A stretch of 64,000 nt of DNA from RPQJ01 sp963762315 (GTDB taxonomy: Bacteria > Pseudomonadota > Gammaproteobacteria > Steroidobacterales > Steroidobacteraceae): assembly GCA_963762315.1 (NCBI GenBank), contig CAVXKO010000004.1, positions 124,001 through 188,000 of the forward strand. Reading direction: 5' to 3'. Positions 26,794 to 36,041 of the stretch are shown one piece after another. A program made the translations under genes and the position numbers. Position 1 is the first letter of the stretch. Each line of letters begins with the position of its first letter. Below the pieces are notes generated by a model that saw nothing but the letters and a program-made list of their open reading frames with translations, was not told the origin of the DNA and made no database searches.

Positions 26794-27948
26794 TCAGCCC
26801 TTCGGCAGCGTGCCGGCGAGCTTGCAGATGATGGAGAGCATCACTTCGTCGGCGCCGCCGCCGATCGAGGCGAGGCGGCCGTCGCGGTACAGCCGCGAGA
26901 CCGGATTGTCCCAGGTGAAGCCCATGCCGCCCCAGTACTGCAGGCACTTGTCGGCGACCTCGCGCGTCAAGCCGGCCGGCCTTGAGCTTCGCCATCGAGG
27001 CGAGCTGGGTGACGTCCTTGCCGGCGACGTAGAGTTCCGTGGCGCGGTACACCAGCGCGCGCAACGCCTCGACCTCGGTCTGCAGTTCGGCCAGCGTGAA
27101 GTGCACGACCTGGTTGTCGAGCACGGGGCGGCCGAAGACCTTGCGCTCGCGCGTGTACTCGATGGTGTCGCGGATCGCGTTGTCGAGTCCCTGGAGCGCA
27201 TTGGCCGCGCCCCACAGCCGCTCTTCCTGGAACTGCAGCATCTGGTAGGTGAAGCCCTGGCCTTCCTGCGCCGATCAGGTGGCGCTGCGGCACGCGCACG
27301 TCGTCGAAGAAGATCTGCGCGGTGTCGGAGGAGTTCATGCCGATCTTGCGCAGCTTGCGCTCGACCTTCACGCCCTTCGTCTTCATCGGCACGATGATCA
27401 GCGACTTGTTGCGGTGGGGGTTGCCCTCCGACGTGTTCGCGAGGCAGCACATCCAGTCGGCCTGCGTGCCGTTGGTGATCCACAGCTTGCCGCCGTTGAT
27501 CACGTAGTCGCCGCCGTCCTTGCGTGCCGTCGTGCGGATCGCGGCGACGTCGGAGCCTGCGGTCGGCTCCGAGACGCCGATGCAGGCGACCATGTCGCCG
27601 GCAATCGCGGGCGCGAGGAACTCGCGGCGCAGCTCGTCGGAGCCGAAGCGGGCGAGGGCGGGCGTCGCCATGTCGGTCTGCACGCCGATCGCCATCGGCA
27701 CGCCGCCGCAGCGCGCAGTTGCCGAGCGCCTCGGCCATCACGACCGAGTAGCTGTAGTCGAGCCCGGCGCCGCCGTATGCCTCGGGCTTGGTGAGGCCGA
27801 GCAGGCCGAGGTCGCCGAGCTTCCTGAACACCTCGTGGGCCGGGAAGATGCCGGCCTCCTCCCATTCGTCGACGTGCGGGTTGATTTCCTGCGCGCAGAA
27901 TCGCTCGACGGTGCGCTTCAGTTCTTCGTGTTCTTGGGTGAACTGCAT
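26794..27948 (-). CDS. Acyl-CoA dehydrogenase (AtuD/citronellyl-CoA dehydrogenase-like), frame breaks
   Basis: ATG 27948: MQFTQEHEELKRTVERFCAQ, INPHVDEWEEAGIFP and GGAGLDYSYSVVMAEALGNC at the N-terminus; GVSEPTAGSDVAAIRTTARK (FAD/substrate region), DYVINGGKLWITNGTQADWM; C-terminal MLQFQEERLWGAANALQGLD with catalytic Glu region and CLQYWGGMGFTWDNPVSRLY, RDGRLASIGGGADEVML. The opening MQFTQEHE...R.TV..F...EINPHVDEWE is close to what I remember of AtuD. Breaks near 27705, 27265 and 26975; total length is a multiple of three (384 aa), so they cancel. FAD enzyme introducing an alpha-beta double bond into a branched acyl-CoA. 17 bp after the carboxyltransferase stop. Confidence 0.85.
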   Translation of the reverse strand: MQFTQEHEELKRTVERFCAQEINPHVDEWEEAGIFPAHEVFRKLGDLGLLGLTKPEAYGGAGLDYSYSVVMAEALGNCALRRRADGDRRADRHGDARPRPLRLRRAAPRVPRARDCRRHGRLHRRLGADRRLRRRRDPHDGTQGRRRLRDQRRQAVDHQRHAGRLDVLPREHVGGQPPPQQVADHRADEDEGREGRAQAAQDRHELLRHRADLLRRRARAAAPPDRRRKARASPTRCCSSRKSGCGARPMRSRDSTTRSATPSSTRASARSSAAPCSTTRSCTSRWPNCRPRSRRCARWCTAPRNSTSPARTSPSSPRWRSSRPAGLTREVADKCLQYWGGMGFTWDNPVSRLYRDGRLASIGGGADEVMLSIICKLAGTLPKG

Positions 27949-27965
27949 GGTCGGCAGTCTCCGGT

Positions 27966-29603
27966 TCAGGGTCGCGCGACGCCGAAGCTCGAGCGGGCGC
28001 AGCGGCACCCGCTCGGCGCGGCGGAAGAGGGTGAGGACGTAGCGCGAGCACGCGGCGCGTGTCGCGCGGGTCGATGACGCCGTCGTCGAGCAGGCGGCCC
28101 GACGTGTAGAAGGCCGAGGTCTGGCGCTCGAACGTCTCGATCGATCTTCGCGCGCATGCCCTCGATCTGGGCGCGTGTCGGGCTCGAGGCCGCGCGCGCG
28201 CGCCGATTCTTCCATGACGATCGCCATGGTGCCCGCGGCCTGCTCGGCGCCCATCACGGCGGTGCGCGCGTTCGGCCAGGCGAACAGGAAGCGCGGCGCG
28301 AAGCCGCGGCCGCACATGCCGTAGTTGCCGGCGCCGAACGATGCGCCGCACTGGACGGTCACCTGCGGCACCGTGGCGTTGGCCACCGCCTGGATCATCT
28401 TCGAGCCGTGCTTGATCATGCCGGCGCGCTCGGACTCGGTGCCCGACGATGTAGCCGGTGGTGTTCTGCAGGTAGACGAGCGGGATGCCGCTCTGGCAGC
28501 AGGCCTGGATGAAGTGCGTCGCCTTGGTCGAGCCGGCCGGATCGAGCGGGCCGTTGTTGGTGAGGATGCCGACCGGCAGGCCGGCGATCGACGCGTGCAC
28601 GCACACGGTCGCCGGCCCGTAGCCGGCCTTGAACTCGAGGAAGTCGGAGCCGTCGACGAGGCGTGCGATCACTTCGCGCATGTCGACGGGCTTGCGCCCG
28701 TCGCGCGGCATGAGGCCGAGCAGGTCGTCCGCCGGATAGCGCGGCTCGGTGCCGGACGGGCAGCGCGACCTCGAAGCGCTGCCAGCCGAGCCGCGCGACG
28801 TAGCTCGCGCAGGATGCGGATGCCGTCGGCGTCGTCCTCGGCGAGGTACTCCGCGAGGCCGGAGACCGTCGCGTGCATCAGCGCGCCGCCGAGATCCTCC
28901 TCGGTGGCGATCTCGCCGGTGGCGGCCTTCAGCAGCGGCGGGCCGGCGAGGAAGGCGCGCGCCCGGTCGCGCACCATGACGACGTAGTCGGACAGGCCCG
29001 GGCATGTAGGCGCCGCCGGCGGTCGCAACTGCCGTGCACGATGCGTGAGCACGGGCAGGCCCGCCGCCGAGAGGCGGCGCGAGGCGGGCGTAGTGCGAGC
29101 CGCCGTTGATGAAATCCTCGACCCGGTAGCGCAGCAGGTTCGCGCCGGCGGATTCCACGAGGTGCACGAACGGCAGGCGGTTCTCGAGCGCGATCTGCTG
29201 CGCGCGCTGGAACTTCTCGAGGCCCATCGGCTGCAGCGCGCCGGCTTCGATGCCGGAGTCGTCCACGACGACCATGCAGCGCGTGCCGCTGATCGCTGCC
29301 GATGCCGGCGATGCAGCCGCCGCCCGGCGACGACTTGGCCGGATCGGCGACGTCGAGCAGGAAACCCGCGCAGCGCCGAGAGCTGCGAGGAACGGGGCGC
29401 CCGCGTCGAGCAGCAGGCCGAGCCGCTCACGCGGCAGCAGCTGGCCGCGCTTGGCGAAGCGCGGGCCGGCCTTGGCCGAAGCGGCGGCCGTCGCGCCTGC
29501 GGATGTCGTCGTAGCTGCGCGACGCAGCGCAAGCATGTGCGCGCGATTCTCGGCGAATGCGCTCGCCGTCGCGTATCGAGCCGGCGAATCGAAAGCGCGG
29601 CAC
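27966..29603 (-). CDS. Acyl-CoA carboxylase carboxyltransferase (beta) subunit, geranyl-/methylcrotonyl-CoA type, many frame breaks
   Basis: GTG 29603 (VPRFRFAGSIRDGERIR) with GGAGGA SD inside the end of the SDR gene. Landmarks in successive frames: KRGQLLPRERLGLLLDAGAP, MVVVDDSGIEAGALQPMGLE, VHLVESAGANLLRYRVEDFI, GLMPRDGRKPVDMREVIARL, AGLPVGILTNNGPLDPAGST, GIPLVYLQNTTGYIVG, FGAGNYGMCGRGFAPRFLFA, AVMGAEQAAGTMAIVMEESA, end SSFGVARP. The two oxyanion-hole halves of the crotonase-like CT fold are intact. At least eight breaks, net zero (546 codons). FGAGNYGMCGR plus FLFAWPNARTAVMG is the MCC/GCC-type signature as opposed to propionyl-CoA carboxylase. Partner of the biotin carboxylase two genes downstream. 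Confidence 0.85.
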
Positions 29604-29605
29604 GC

Positions 29606-30471
29606 TCAGTCCTCCAGCACGCGCGGCGGGCGGCCGCGGTGGAATCCGTCGAACGGCGGCGCGGTGCTCGGCCGCCGCGCATCGGCCAGTGCCGGCGTGC
29701 GTTCGGCGCCGCGCCGTCGATGCGCAGGCAGGCGCCGGAGATGAACGCCGCGGCCTCCGAGAGCAGGAACACGATCGCCGCGGAGACTTCGGCCTCGGTG
29801 CCGAGGCGTCGCCGCGGGCACGTGGCGCGGCAGGCTGCGGATCAGCGGCTTCATCGCGTCCGGGTAGGTGTCCATGCCGCTCGAGGCGATCCAGCCGGGC
29901 GCCACGGCGTTGACGCGCACCGGCGCCCACTCGCAGGCGGCCGTCTCGGTGAAGTTGAGCATGCCGGCGCGCGCGGCGCCGCTGTGGCCCATGCCCGGCA
30001 TGCCGTGCCACATGTCGGCGAGCATGTTGACGATCGCGCCGCCGTGCTTCGCGCATGCACTGCGCGTAGCACTCGCGCGCCACGAGGAACCCGCCGGTGA
30101 GGTTGGTGCGAGCACGGCCTGCCAGCCCTTGGCCGAGATGTCCTCGAGCGGCGAGGGGAACTGGCCGCCGGCGTTGTTGACGAGGCCGTGGATGCGGCCG
30201 CGCGCGGCGACGACGCCGGCCACGAGCGGCCTTGACCGCGTCCTCGTCGCGGATGTCGCACGGCGCGATGGCTCGGCCTGCGCCGCCGTCGGCGCGGATC
30301 TCGGCCGGCGACCGCTTCGAGCTTCTCCGCGCTTGCGGCCGACGAGCACGACGTGGGCGCCGAGCGCGGCAAGCTCGTGCGCGGTGCAGCGGCCGATGCC
30401 GCTGCCGGCGCCGGTGACGACGACGGTCTGGCCGGCGAACAGGCCGGGTCGGAACACGCTGCGGTAGCCAT
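29606..30471 (-). CDS. Short-chain dehydrogenase/reductase (AtuB/trans-2-enoyl-CoA reductase-like), frame breaks
   Basis: Start taken as ATG 30471: it has GAGG seven bases upstream, and allowing one missing base right after it leads into YRSVFRPGLFAGQTVVVTGA. An alternative in-frame ATG is at 30496. Rossmann motif TGAGSGIGRCTAHELAALGA; LVNNAGGQFPSPLEDISAKG; then MGHSGAARAGMLNFTETAAC and EWAPVRVNAVAPGWIASSGM. The usual YxxxK is replaced by H-S-G-A-A-R-A-G, as I recall for peroxisomal trans-2-enoyl-CoA reductase relatives. Breaks near 30460, 30320, 30230, 30110, 30045, 29805 and 29700. First gene of the minus-strand catabolic operon; two bases separate its stop from the carboxyltransferase start. 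Confidence 0.8.
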
Positions 30472-30492
30472 GCGTGACCCTCGGGGATGCCG

Positions 30493-30542
30493 GCATCCTA
30501 GAGCAAGCGCTTGCTTGAATAAAGCCCGGCGCCCTAGGATGC
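30493..30542. promoter_or_regulatory. Divergent promoter with 14-bp TetR-type operator palindrome
   Basis: A perfect palindrome AGCAAGC-GCTTGCT sits at 30502-30515, midway between the SDR operon (minus) and the acyl-CoA dehydrogenase/TetR pair (plus). It is flanked by a 9-bp inverted repeat, GCATCCTAG (30493-30501) and CTAGGATGC (30534-30542), so each direction has TAGGAT as a possible -10. For the plus direction TTGCTT (30511-30516) is an 18-bp-spaced -35 overlapping the operator. TetR proteins commonly bind such a CAAGCGCTTG core; the tetR gene is in the same divergent unit. Repression of both directions is the natural inference. Confidence 0.65.
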
Positions 30543-31738
30543 GCCGCATGCACGAACTGCGCCTGAACCCGGTCTACTACACGCCCGAGCACCTCGACGT
30601 TGCGCGAGACCGTGCGCCGTTTCATGGCGGAGCGAGATCACGCCGCACGCGGCCGAGTGGGACGAGGCGGGGGGCTTCCCCCGCGAGCTGTACGCCCGCG
30701 CCGCCGAGGTCGGCCTGCTCGGCGCTCGGCTTTCCCGGAGGAGTACGGCGGCATCGCCGGCGTCGGACACCTTCCATCGGCTCATCGCCAGCCTCGAACT
30801 CGCGCAGTGCGGGGTCGGGCGGCGTGCGTGGCCTCGCTGATGTCGCACACCATCGGCGCGCCGCCGGTGGCGGCGCTCGGCAGCGCCGGAACTCAAGGCG
30901 CGCGTGCTGCCGCGCGGTGCTGGCCGGCGAAAAGATCGCGGCGCTCGCGATCACCGAGCCCGTCGGGCGGCTCGGACGTTGCCGCGCTGCGCACCGGCGC
31001 GCGCCGCGACGGCGACCACTTCGTCGTGAACGGCGAGAAGACCTTCATCACCTCGGGCATGCGCGCCGACTACCTACACCGTGGCGGTGCGCACCGATCC
31101 CGAGGCGAAGCGGCGCCGAGGGCATCTCGCTGCTGCTGATCGAGCGCGACACGCCCGGCTTCACGCGCACGCAGCTCGACAAGATGGGCTGGTGGGCGTC
31201 CGACACCGCGCACCTGCGCTTCGACGCGTGCCGCGTGCCGGCCGCGCAACCTGATCGGCGCCGGAAGGCAGCGGGGTTCCTCGCGATCATGCACAACTTC
31301 AACGCCGAGCGGTTCTCGATGGCGGCGCAGCGCGCTCGGCTTCGCGTGGGTCTGCTACCAGGAGGCGCTCGGCGTGGGCGCGCGAGCGGCGCACCTTCGG
31401 CAAGCGGCTCGCCGACCACCAGGTCGTGCGCCACCGGCTGCGTCGACATGCTGACCCGCATCGAGGCGACGCGCGCGATGCTCGAGGACACCGCCTGGCG
31501 GCTCGACCACGCGCCGGCGGGCGATGCGGCCACGGTCGCGGCGGTCTGCATGCTGAAGAACTTCGCCACGCGCACGCTGCAGTTCTGCGCCGACGCCGCG
31601 GTGCAGACGCTGGGCGGCATGGGCTACATGCGCGGCACGAAGTCCGAGCGCATCTACCGCGAGGTCAAGGTCAACATGATCGGCGGCGGCGCGGAGGAGA
31701 TCATGAAGGACCTGGCCGCGCGCCAGCTCGGCTTCTGA
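30539..31738 (+). CDS. Acyl-CoA dehydrogenase family protein (second copy), frame breaks
   Basis: Start ATG 30539 or, more likely, ATG 30548 (MHELRLNPVYYTPEHLD), which lies only seven bases after the TAGGAT -10 candidate and would be leaderless. Landmarks in order: LYARAAEVGLLG, VASLMSHTIGAPPVAALGSA, VNGEKTFITSGMRADY, QLDKMGWWASDTAHLRFDAC, FLAIMHNFNAERFSMAAQ, RIEATRAMLEDTAWRLDHAP and the C-terminal QTLGGMGYMRGTKSERIYRE plus GGGAEEIMKDLAARQLGF. Breaks occur roughly every 100-150 bp up to about 31440, then the frame is clean. About 397-400 aa. The end is four bases before the TetR start. Acts on an acyl-CoA related to the divergent operon's substrate (inference). Confidence 0.82.
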   Translation: MRRMHELRLNPVYYTPEHLDVARDRAPFHGGARSRRTRPSGTRRGASPASCTPAPPRSACSALGFPGGVRRHRRRRTPSIGSSPASNSRSAGSGGVRGLADVAHHRRAAGGGARQRRNSRRACCRAVLAGEKIAALAITEPVGRLGRCRAAHRRAPRRRPLRRERREDLHHLGHARRLPTPWRCAPIPRRSGAEGISLLLIERDTPGFTRTQLDKMGWWASDTAHLRFDACRVPAAQPDRRRKAAGFLAIMHNFNAERFSMAAQRARLRVGLLPGGARRGRASGAPSASGSPTTRSCATGCVDMLTRIEATRAMLEDTAWRLDHAPAGDAATVAAVCMLKNFATRTLQFCADAAVQTLGGMGYMRGTKSERIYREVKVNMIGGGAEEIMKDLAARQLGF

Positions 31739-31741
31739 GCT

Positions 31742-32406
31742 GTGAGCCGCCCAGTGCGCGCCGACGAAACGAAGAAGCCAGCCGACGCGACCAGCTGATC
31801 CGCGCGTCGGCGCGCCTGTTCCGCGAGAAGGGCTTCGACGGCACGTCGGTGCGCGACATCGCCGCCGCCACCGGCATGCAGTCCGGCAGCTGGGTGTATC
31901 ACTTCCGCACCAAGCAGGACATCCTCGCCGCGGTGATGGAGGAGGGGCTGCGCGCGTGCGCTCGAGCGCATCGAGGCCATCGGCGCGCTCGAGCTCGAGC
32001 CGCGCGAGAAATTCCGCGCGCTGCGTGCGCACGCACCTCGAGACGCTGCTCGGGCCGGGCCAGGATTTCATTCCGGTGCTGCTGTACGAATGGCGCTCGC
32101 TCGAGCCCGCGCAGCGGCGCGCGCGTGATCGCGCCGCAGAAGCGCTACGAGCAGGTCTGGGCGGAGGTCATCGAGCGAGCTGCAGCGCTCGCGGCGAATG
32201 GGCGATGCCGACGCGCATCGATCGGCTGCTGATGTTCGGCGCGCTCAACTGGATCGCGCACTGGTACCGCGCTCGCGGCGACGCTCGACGTGGACGAACT
32301 CACCGACGAATGCGTGCGGTTCTTCCTGCGCACGCCGGCGCCCGTGGTCCGCGCGAAGCGCAAGGCCGCGAGTCGGCCCGCGACGAAGCGCGCCAGCACG
32401 CGCTGA
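31742..32406 (+). CDS. TetR family transcriptional regulator, frame breaks
   Basis: GTG 31742, three bases after the dehydrogenase stop. The HTH is clear: LIRASARLFREKGFDGTSVR, DIAAATGMQSGSWVYHFRTK, QDILAAVMEEGL. The ligand domain continues in other frames: LETLLGPGQDFIPVLLYEWR, RYEQVWAEVIERA, LLMFGALNWIAHWYRA, VDELTDECVRFFLRTPAP, and a basic tail AKRKAASRPATKRASTR. Breaks near 31785, 31963, 32030, 32120, 32185 and 32275; about 221 codons corrected. Candidate ligand is an acyl-CoA intermediate; candidate operator is the 14-bp palindrome in the divergent promoter 1.2 kb upstream. The atu cluster of Pseudomonas is also controlled by a TetR protein (AtuR). Confidence 0.85.
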
Positions 32407-32455
32407 ACTGTCGGCCGTCCCGCCGGTCATAGTCCCCGGGATCGAGGGACCTGCG

Positions 32456-33122
32456 ATGCGATTGCTGCTGGCGGAAGACGACACCATGATCGGCGAGGCC
32501 GTGCACGGCGGCCTGCGACGGCAGGGATTCGCCGTGGACTGGGTCCGGGATGGCGCGGCGGCCGAGATGGCGCTGTCGGCCGAATCCTACGACGCCTGCC
32601 TGCTCGATCTCGGCCTGCCCCGCAAGGAGGGTCTCGAGGTGCTGCGCAACCTGCGCCGCGGCGGATCCACGCTGCCCGGTGGTCGTGCTCACCGCAAGGG
32701 ACGCGATCGCCGATCGAGTCGTCGGCCTCGATGCCGGCGCCGACGACTACGTCGTCAAGCCGTTCGACCTCGCGGAGCTGGCGGCGCGGATTCGCGCCGT
32801 GACGCGCCGCAAGTCCGGCCGGGCGCGGCCCTTGCTCGAGCACGCGGGCGTGACCCTCGATCCGGCGACCCGCGAGGTGCGCCGCGAGGGCGAAGCCGTC
32901 GCACTTTCCCCGCGCGAGTCTGCGGTGCTGCAGGCGCTGCTCGAGAATCCCGGACGCATCCTGTCGCGGGCGCAGCTCGAGGAGCGCCTGTATGGCTGGG
33001 GCGAGGAAATCGAGAGCAACGTCGTCGAGGTGCACGTGCACACGCTGCGCCGCAAGCTCGGCGCGGACTTCATCCGCAACGTCCGCGGCGTCGGCTATCG
33101 GCTCGCGCCGCGCGGCGCGTGA
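32456..33122 (+). CDS. OmpR/QseB-type response regulator, one frame break
   Basis: ATG 32456. Receiver domain MRLLLAEDDTMIGEAVHGGL with acidic pocket EDD, phospho-acceptor Asp51 in ACLLDLGLPRKEGLEVLRNL, then VVVLTARDAIADRVVGLDAG, ADDYVVKPFDLAELAARIRA (Thr and Lys switch residues). DNA-binding winged helix about 125-221: ALSPRESAVLQALLENPGRI, VEVHVHTLRRKLGADFIRNV, RGVGYRLAPRGA. One extra G at 32678-32679 breaks the frame between STLP and VVVLTARD; length 3n+1 confirms it (221 aa). Sequence style is QseB/PmrA-like. The kinase start overlaps its stop by four bases (GTGA). Confidence 0.92.
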
Positions 33123-34445
33123 ATTCGCTGCGCAACAAGCTGCTGGTCTGGCTGCTGGGCGCCGTCGTCGTCGTCGGGCGCCGCGGGCGCCTGGATCAGT
33201 TATCGCAACGCGCTCGCCGAGGCCAATGCATTCTTCGACTACCACCTTCGGGAAACCGGCTTGCTGCTGCGCGACCAGGAGTACGGCTTCCCGGGAGCCA
33301 CGGTCGTGCCGCCGCGAGGTGCCCGGGTACGACTTCGTCGTGCAGGTCTGGACGCTGGACGGCGTGCGCATTTACCTCTCGCGCCCGCACACGGTCCTGC
33401 CTGGACTGACGACCCTCGGCTTGTCGACGGCCGAAACGCCGAGCGGCCGCTGGCGTGTCTTCGGCGTCGAGGCGCGCGGGCGTGTCATCCAGGTCGCGCA
33501 GCCCATGAACGTGCGCGAACAGCGGGCCGCGCGACCTCGCCTTGCGCACGGTCGCGCCGTTCGCGTTACTCGTTCCGGCGCTGGGCCTCCTGATCGTGTG
33601 GATCGTCGGCCGGGCGGTTGCGCCCGTGCGGCAATTCGGCGCCACCCTGCGCAGCCGGCCGCCGGACGCTCCTGGGCCGTTGCAGGGCCAGGGGCTGCCT
33701 GACGAGGTGCTTCCCCTGGTGTCCGGCATGAATGACTTGATCGCGCGCTTGCAGGCGTCGGTCGAGCGCGAGCGCGCATTCATCGCGGATGCCGCGCACG
33801 AATTGCGCACACCGCTCACGGCCCTGCATCTGCAGGTGCAGGAGTTGCGCGGCGCGGAGCCTGGTCCCGAACGGCAAGAGGCAGTGCAGCGACTGGAGGC
33901 CGGTGTCGAGCGGGCGACACGGCTCGTCGAGCAGTTGCTTGCGCTGGCGCGCGCGGAGCGAGGCGGCGTCCAGGCACGCGAGCCGGTCGAGATCTGCGCA
34001 CTGGTGCGCGATGTGATCGAGGAGATGCTGCCGCTGGCCGATTCGCGCAACGTCGATCTCGGCGTCACGAGGGCAGATTTCGTGAGCGTCGGCGGTGATC
34101 GCGACGCCCTGCGCGTGCTGATCCGCAACGTGCTCGACAATGCGATTCGCTATTCGCCGGTTGGAGGGCGGGTCGACGTGTCGCGTCGAGCGCCAGGTCA
34201 CGACCGGGCCGCGGGCGTTGCTGGTGGTCACCGACCAGGGACCGGGGATCGCGCCGGCCGAGCGCGAACGCGTGTTCGACCGGTTCTATCGCGTTCCGGG
34301 AACGGCGGCGGGCGGCAGCGGCATCGGCCTCGCGCTGGTGCGCTCGATTGCCCGCCACCACGGCGGAGACGTGCGGCTCGACGGCGCAGCCTCCAGTACC
34401 GGTCTTCGAGTGTCGGTCGACCTGCCGGCCCTGGCCCAGCCTTAA
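33119..34445 (+). CDS. QseC/PmrB-like sensor histidine kinase, four frame breaks
   Basis: GTG 33119 overlaps the regulator stop. TM1 at about 6-26 (LLVWLLGAVVVVGAAGAWIS), a periplasmic sensor domain of about 120 residues (YGFPGATVVPPEVPGYDFVV, VWTLDGVRIYLSRPHTVLPG), TM2 (TVAPFALLVPALGLLIVWIV), HAMP, dimerisation box FIADAAHELRTPLTALHLQV with the phospho-His, N-box RVLIRNVLDNAIRYSPVGGR, G-boxes VVTDQGPGIAPAERERVFDR and GGSGIGLALVRSIARHHGGD. Four single-base insertions (about 33177, 33314, 33531, 34183) are needed; the length of 3n+1 agrees with exactly four (440 aa). Senses an envelope signal and phosphorylates the adjacent regulator. Confidence 0.9.
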
Positions 34446-34458
34446 GCCAGCCCTAAGG
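34441..34458 (+). promoter_or_regulatory. PmrA/QseB-like direct-repeat box upstream of degP
   Basis: CTTAAG-CCAGC-CCTAAGG: two half-sites (CTTAAG and CCTAAG) spaced by five bases, an 11-bp period. This is the arrangement described for PmrA/QseB-type regulators (consensus like CTTAAT-N5-CTTAAT). It overlaps the end of the histidine kinase gene and lies about 70 bp before the DegP start. It can also be read as a 7-bp inverted repeat AGCCTTA-N9-TAAGGCT (34438-34460). The adjoining regulator is of the same family, so local control of degP is plausible. Confidence 0.5.
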
Positions 34459-34524
34459 CTCCCGCGTCACCATTCCTGCCAGACAGCGGGCTCTTTTCCC
34501 GCCCGTGCCATCGGAGGATTTCGC

Positions 34525-36000
34525 ATGACCACAGCCACTATCGTGAAGCGTCCGTGGATCGCCGCCGCCCTGGGGGCCGCCGTCGTGGCGTTGCCCGCGG
34601 GAGCACTCTATTTCTACGGGTCCGATCATGCGGCCCAGGCCGCCGCCCCGGTTCCAACGGTCGTGAGCGCACCGGCTCCGGCCGCAACGCCGGTCGTGAC
34701 CGGGCTTCCGGACTTCCGCCAGCTGGTGCAGGCATACGGGCCTGCCGTCGTGAACGTCAGCGTCCGCTCGAACGTCCAGACGGGCCGCCACATGCGCATG
34801 CCGCCGGGCATGGACCAGGACAACCCGCTGTCCCAGTTCTTCGGCATGCCGATGCAGCCGGACCATCCCGCGGTGCCGATGCGCGGCGAGGGCTCGGGCT
34901 TCATCGTGAGCGCCGACGGCGTCATCCTCACCAATGCGCACGTGGTGGACGATGCGCAGAAAGTCACGGTCAAGCTGACGGACCGGCGTGAGTTCGAGGC
35001 CAAGGTGATCGGCTTCGACGCGAAGAGCGACGTGGCCGTGCTGAAGATCGACGCGCACGACCTGCCCGTCGTGAAGCTGGGCGATCCGCGCCGGCTGCAA
35101 GTCGGCGAGTGGGTGGTTGCGATCGGATCGCCGTTCGGCTTCGAGAATTCCGTGACGGCCGGCATCGTGAGCGCGAAGGGCCGCTCGCTGCCCGACGACA
35201 ACTACGTGCCGTTCATCCAGACCGACGTCGCCGTGAACCCCGGCAACTCCGGCGGGCCGCTCTTCAACCTGCGCGGCGAAGTGGTGGGCATCAACTCGCA
35301 GATCTACAGCCGCTCCGGTGGCTACCAGGGCCTGTCGTTCGCGATACCGATCGACGTGGCGATGAACGTCGGCAAGCAGTTGCAGGCAAGCGGCCACGTC
35401 ACGCGTGGCAAGCTCGGTGTCGGCATCCAGGACGTCGACCAGGCGCTCGCCGAGTCGTTCGGTCTCGACGTGCCGCGCGGTGCGCTGGTCTCCAGCGTCG
35501 AGAAGGGCGGGCCGGCGGACAAGGCGGGCCTCAAGGAAGGCGACGTCATCCTCGGGTTCGGCGGGCAGCCCATCGACTCGGCCGGGCAGTTGCCCTCTGC
35601 GGTAGCCGCCACCGATCCGGGCAAGGCCGTGACCTTGCAGGTCTGGCGCGATCGCGCCACGCGTGAGTTCGACGTCAAGCTCGGCCAGGCCACGGACGAG
35701 AACGCCGTCGCAGCCAACGACGACACGTCCAACTCCGGGCGTCTCGGCATGATGGTGCGGCCATTGTCGCCCGAAGAGCGGCAGCAGTCGGATCTCAGCT
35801 CCGGCCTCGTGGTCGAGGATGTCGACGGCGCCGCCGCCGAAGCGGGCGTGCGGCCGGGCGACATCGTGATCGCCGCGAACGGCACGCCGGTCAAGAGCGT
35901 CGAGCAGTTGCGCTCGGTGGTCTCCGGCTCGAAGAATCACGTCGCGCTGCTGGTGCAGCGCGGCGATGCGCGCGTGTTCGTCCCCGTCGAACTCGGTTGA
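34525..36000 (+). CDS. DegP/HtrA (Do) family periplasmic serine protease
   Basis: A 491-residue HtrA protease; ATG 34525 follows CGGAGGA. Residues 10-30 form a signal anchor (WIAAALGAAVVALPAGALYF). Trypsin-like domain with full triad: His139 in VILTNAHVVDDAQK, Asp169 in AKSDVAVLKIDAHD, Ser242 in AVNPGNSGGPLFNLRGEVVG. Activation loop GRSLPDDNYVPFIQTD. Two PDZ domains follow (GKLGVGIQDVDQALAESFGL; GRLGMMVRPLSPEERQQSDL). This is the standard Do-type layout for envelope protein quality control. It is directly downstream of the two-component system with a PmrA/QseB-like box between, so it is probably part of that stress regulon. Confidence 0.96.
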   Translation: MTTATIVKRPWIAAALGAAVVALPAGALYFYGSDHAAQAAAPVPTVVSAPAPAATPVVTGLPDFRQLVQAYGPAVVNVSVRSNVQTGRHMRMPPGMDQDNPLSQFFGMPMQPDHPAVPMRGEGSGFIVSADGVILTNAHVVDDAQKVTVKLTDRREFEAKVIGFDAKSDVAVLKIDAHDLPVVKLGDPRRLQVGEWVVAIGSPFGFENSVTAGIVSAKGRSLPDDNYVPFIQTDVAVNPGNSGGPLFNLRGEVVGINSQIYSRSGGYQGLSFAIPIDVAMNVGKQLQASGHVTRGKLGVGIQDVDQALAESFGLDVPRGALVSSVEKGGPADKAGLKEGDVILGFGGQPIDSAGQLPSAVAATDPGKAVTLQVWRDRATREFDVKLGQATDENAVAANDDTSNSGRLGMMVRPLSPEERQQSDLSSGLVVEDVDGAAAEAGVRPGDIVIAANGTPVKSVEQLRSVVSGSKNHVALLVQRGDARVFVPVELG

Positions 36001-36006
36001 TCCATC

Positions 36007-36035
36007 CGGCGGCCGGGCTGCGAGCCCGGCCGCCG
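36007..36035. terminator. Strong GC hairpin between convergent degP and DUF885 genes
   Basis: CGGCGGCCGGGC at 36007-36018 and GCCCGGCCGCCG at 36024-36035 form a perfect 12-bp stem with loop TGCGA, starting six bases after the degP stop and ending seven before the DUF885 stop. No T-tract on either side, but a symmetrical hairpin between convergent stops fits a bidirectional terminator. Confidence 0.6.
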
Positions 36036-36041
36036 CGGTCG

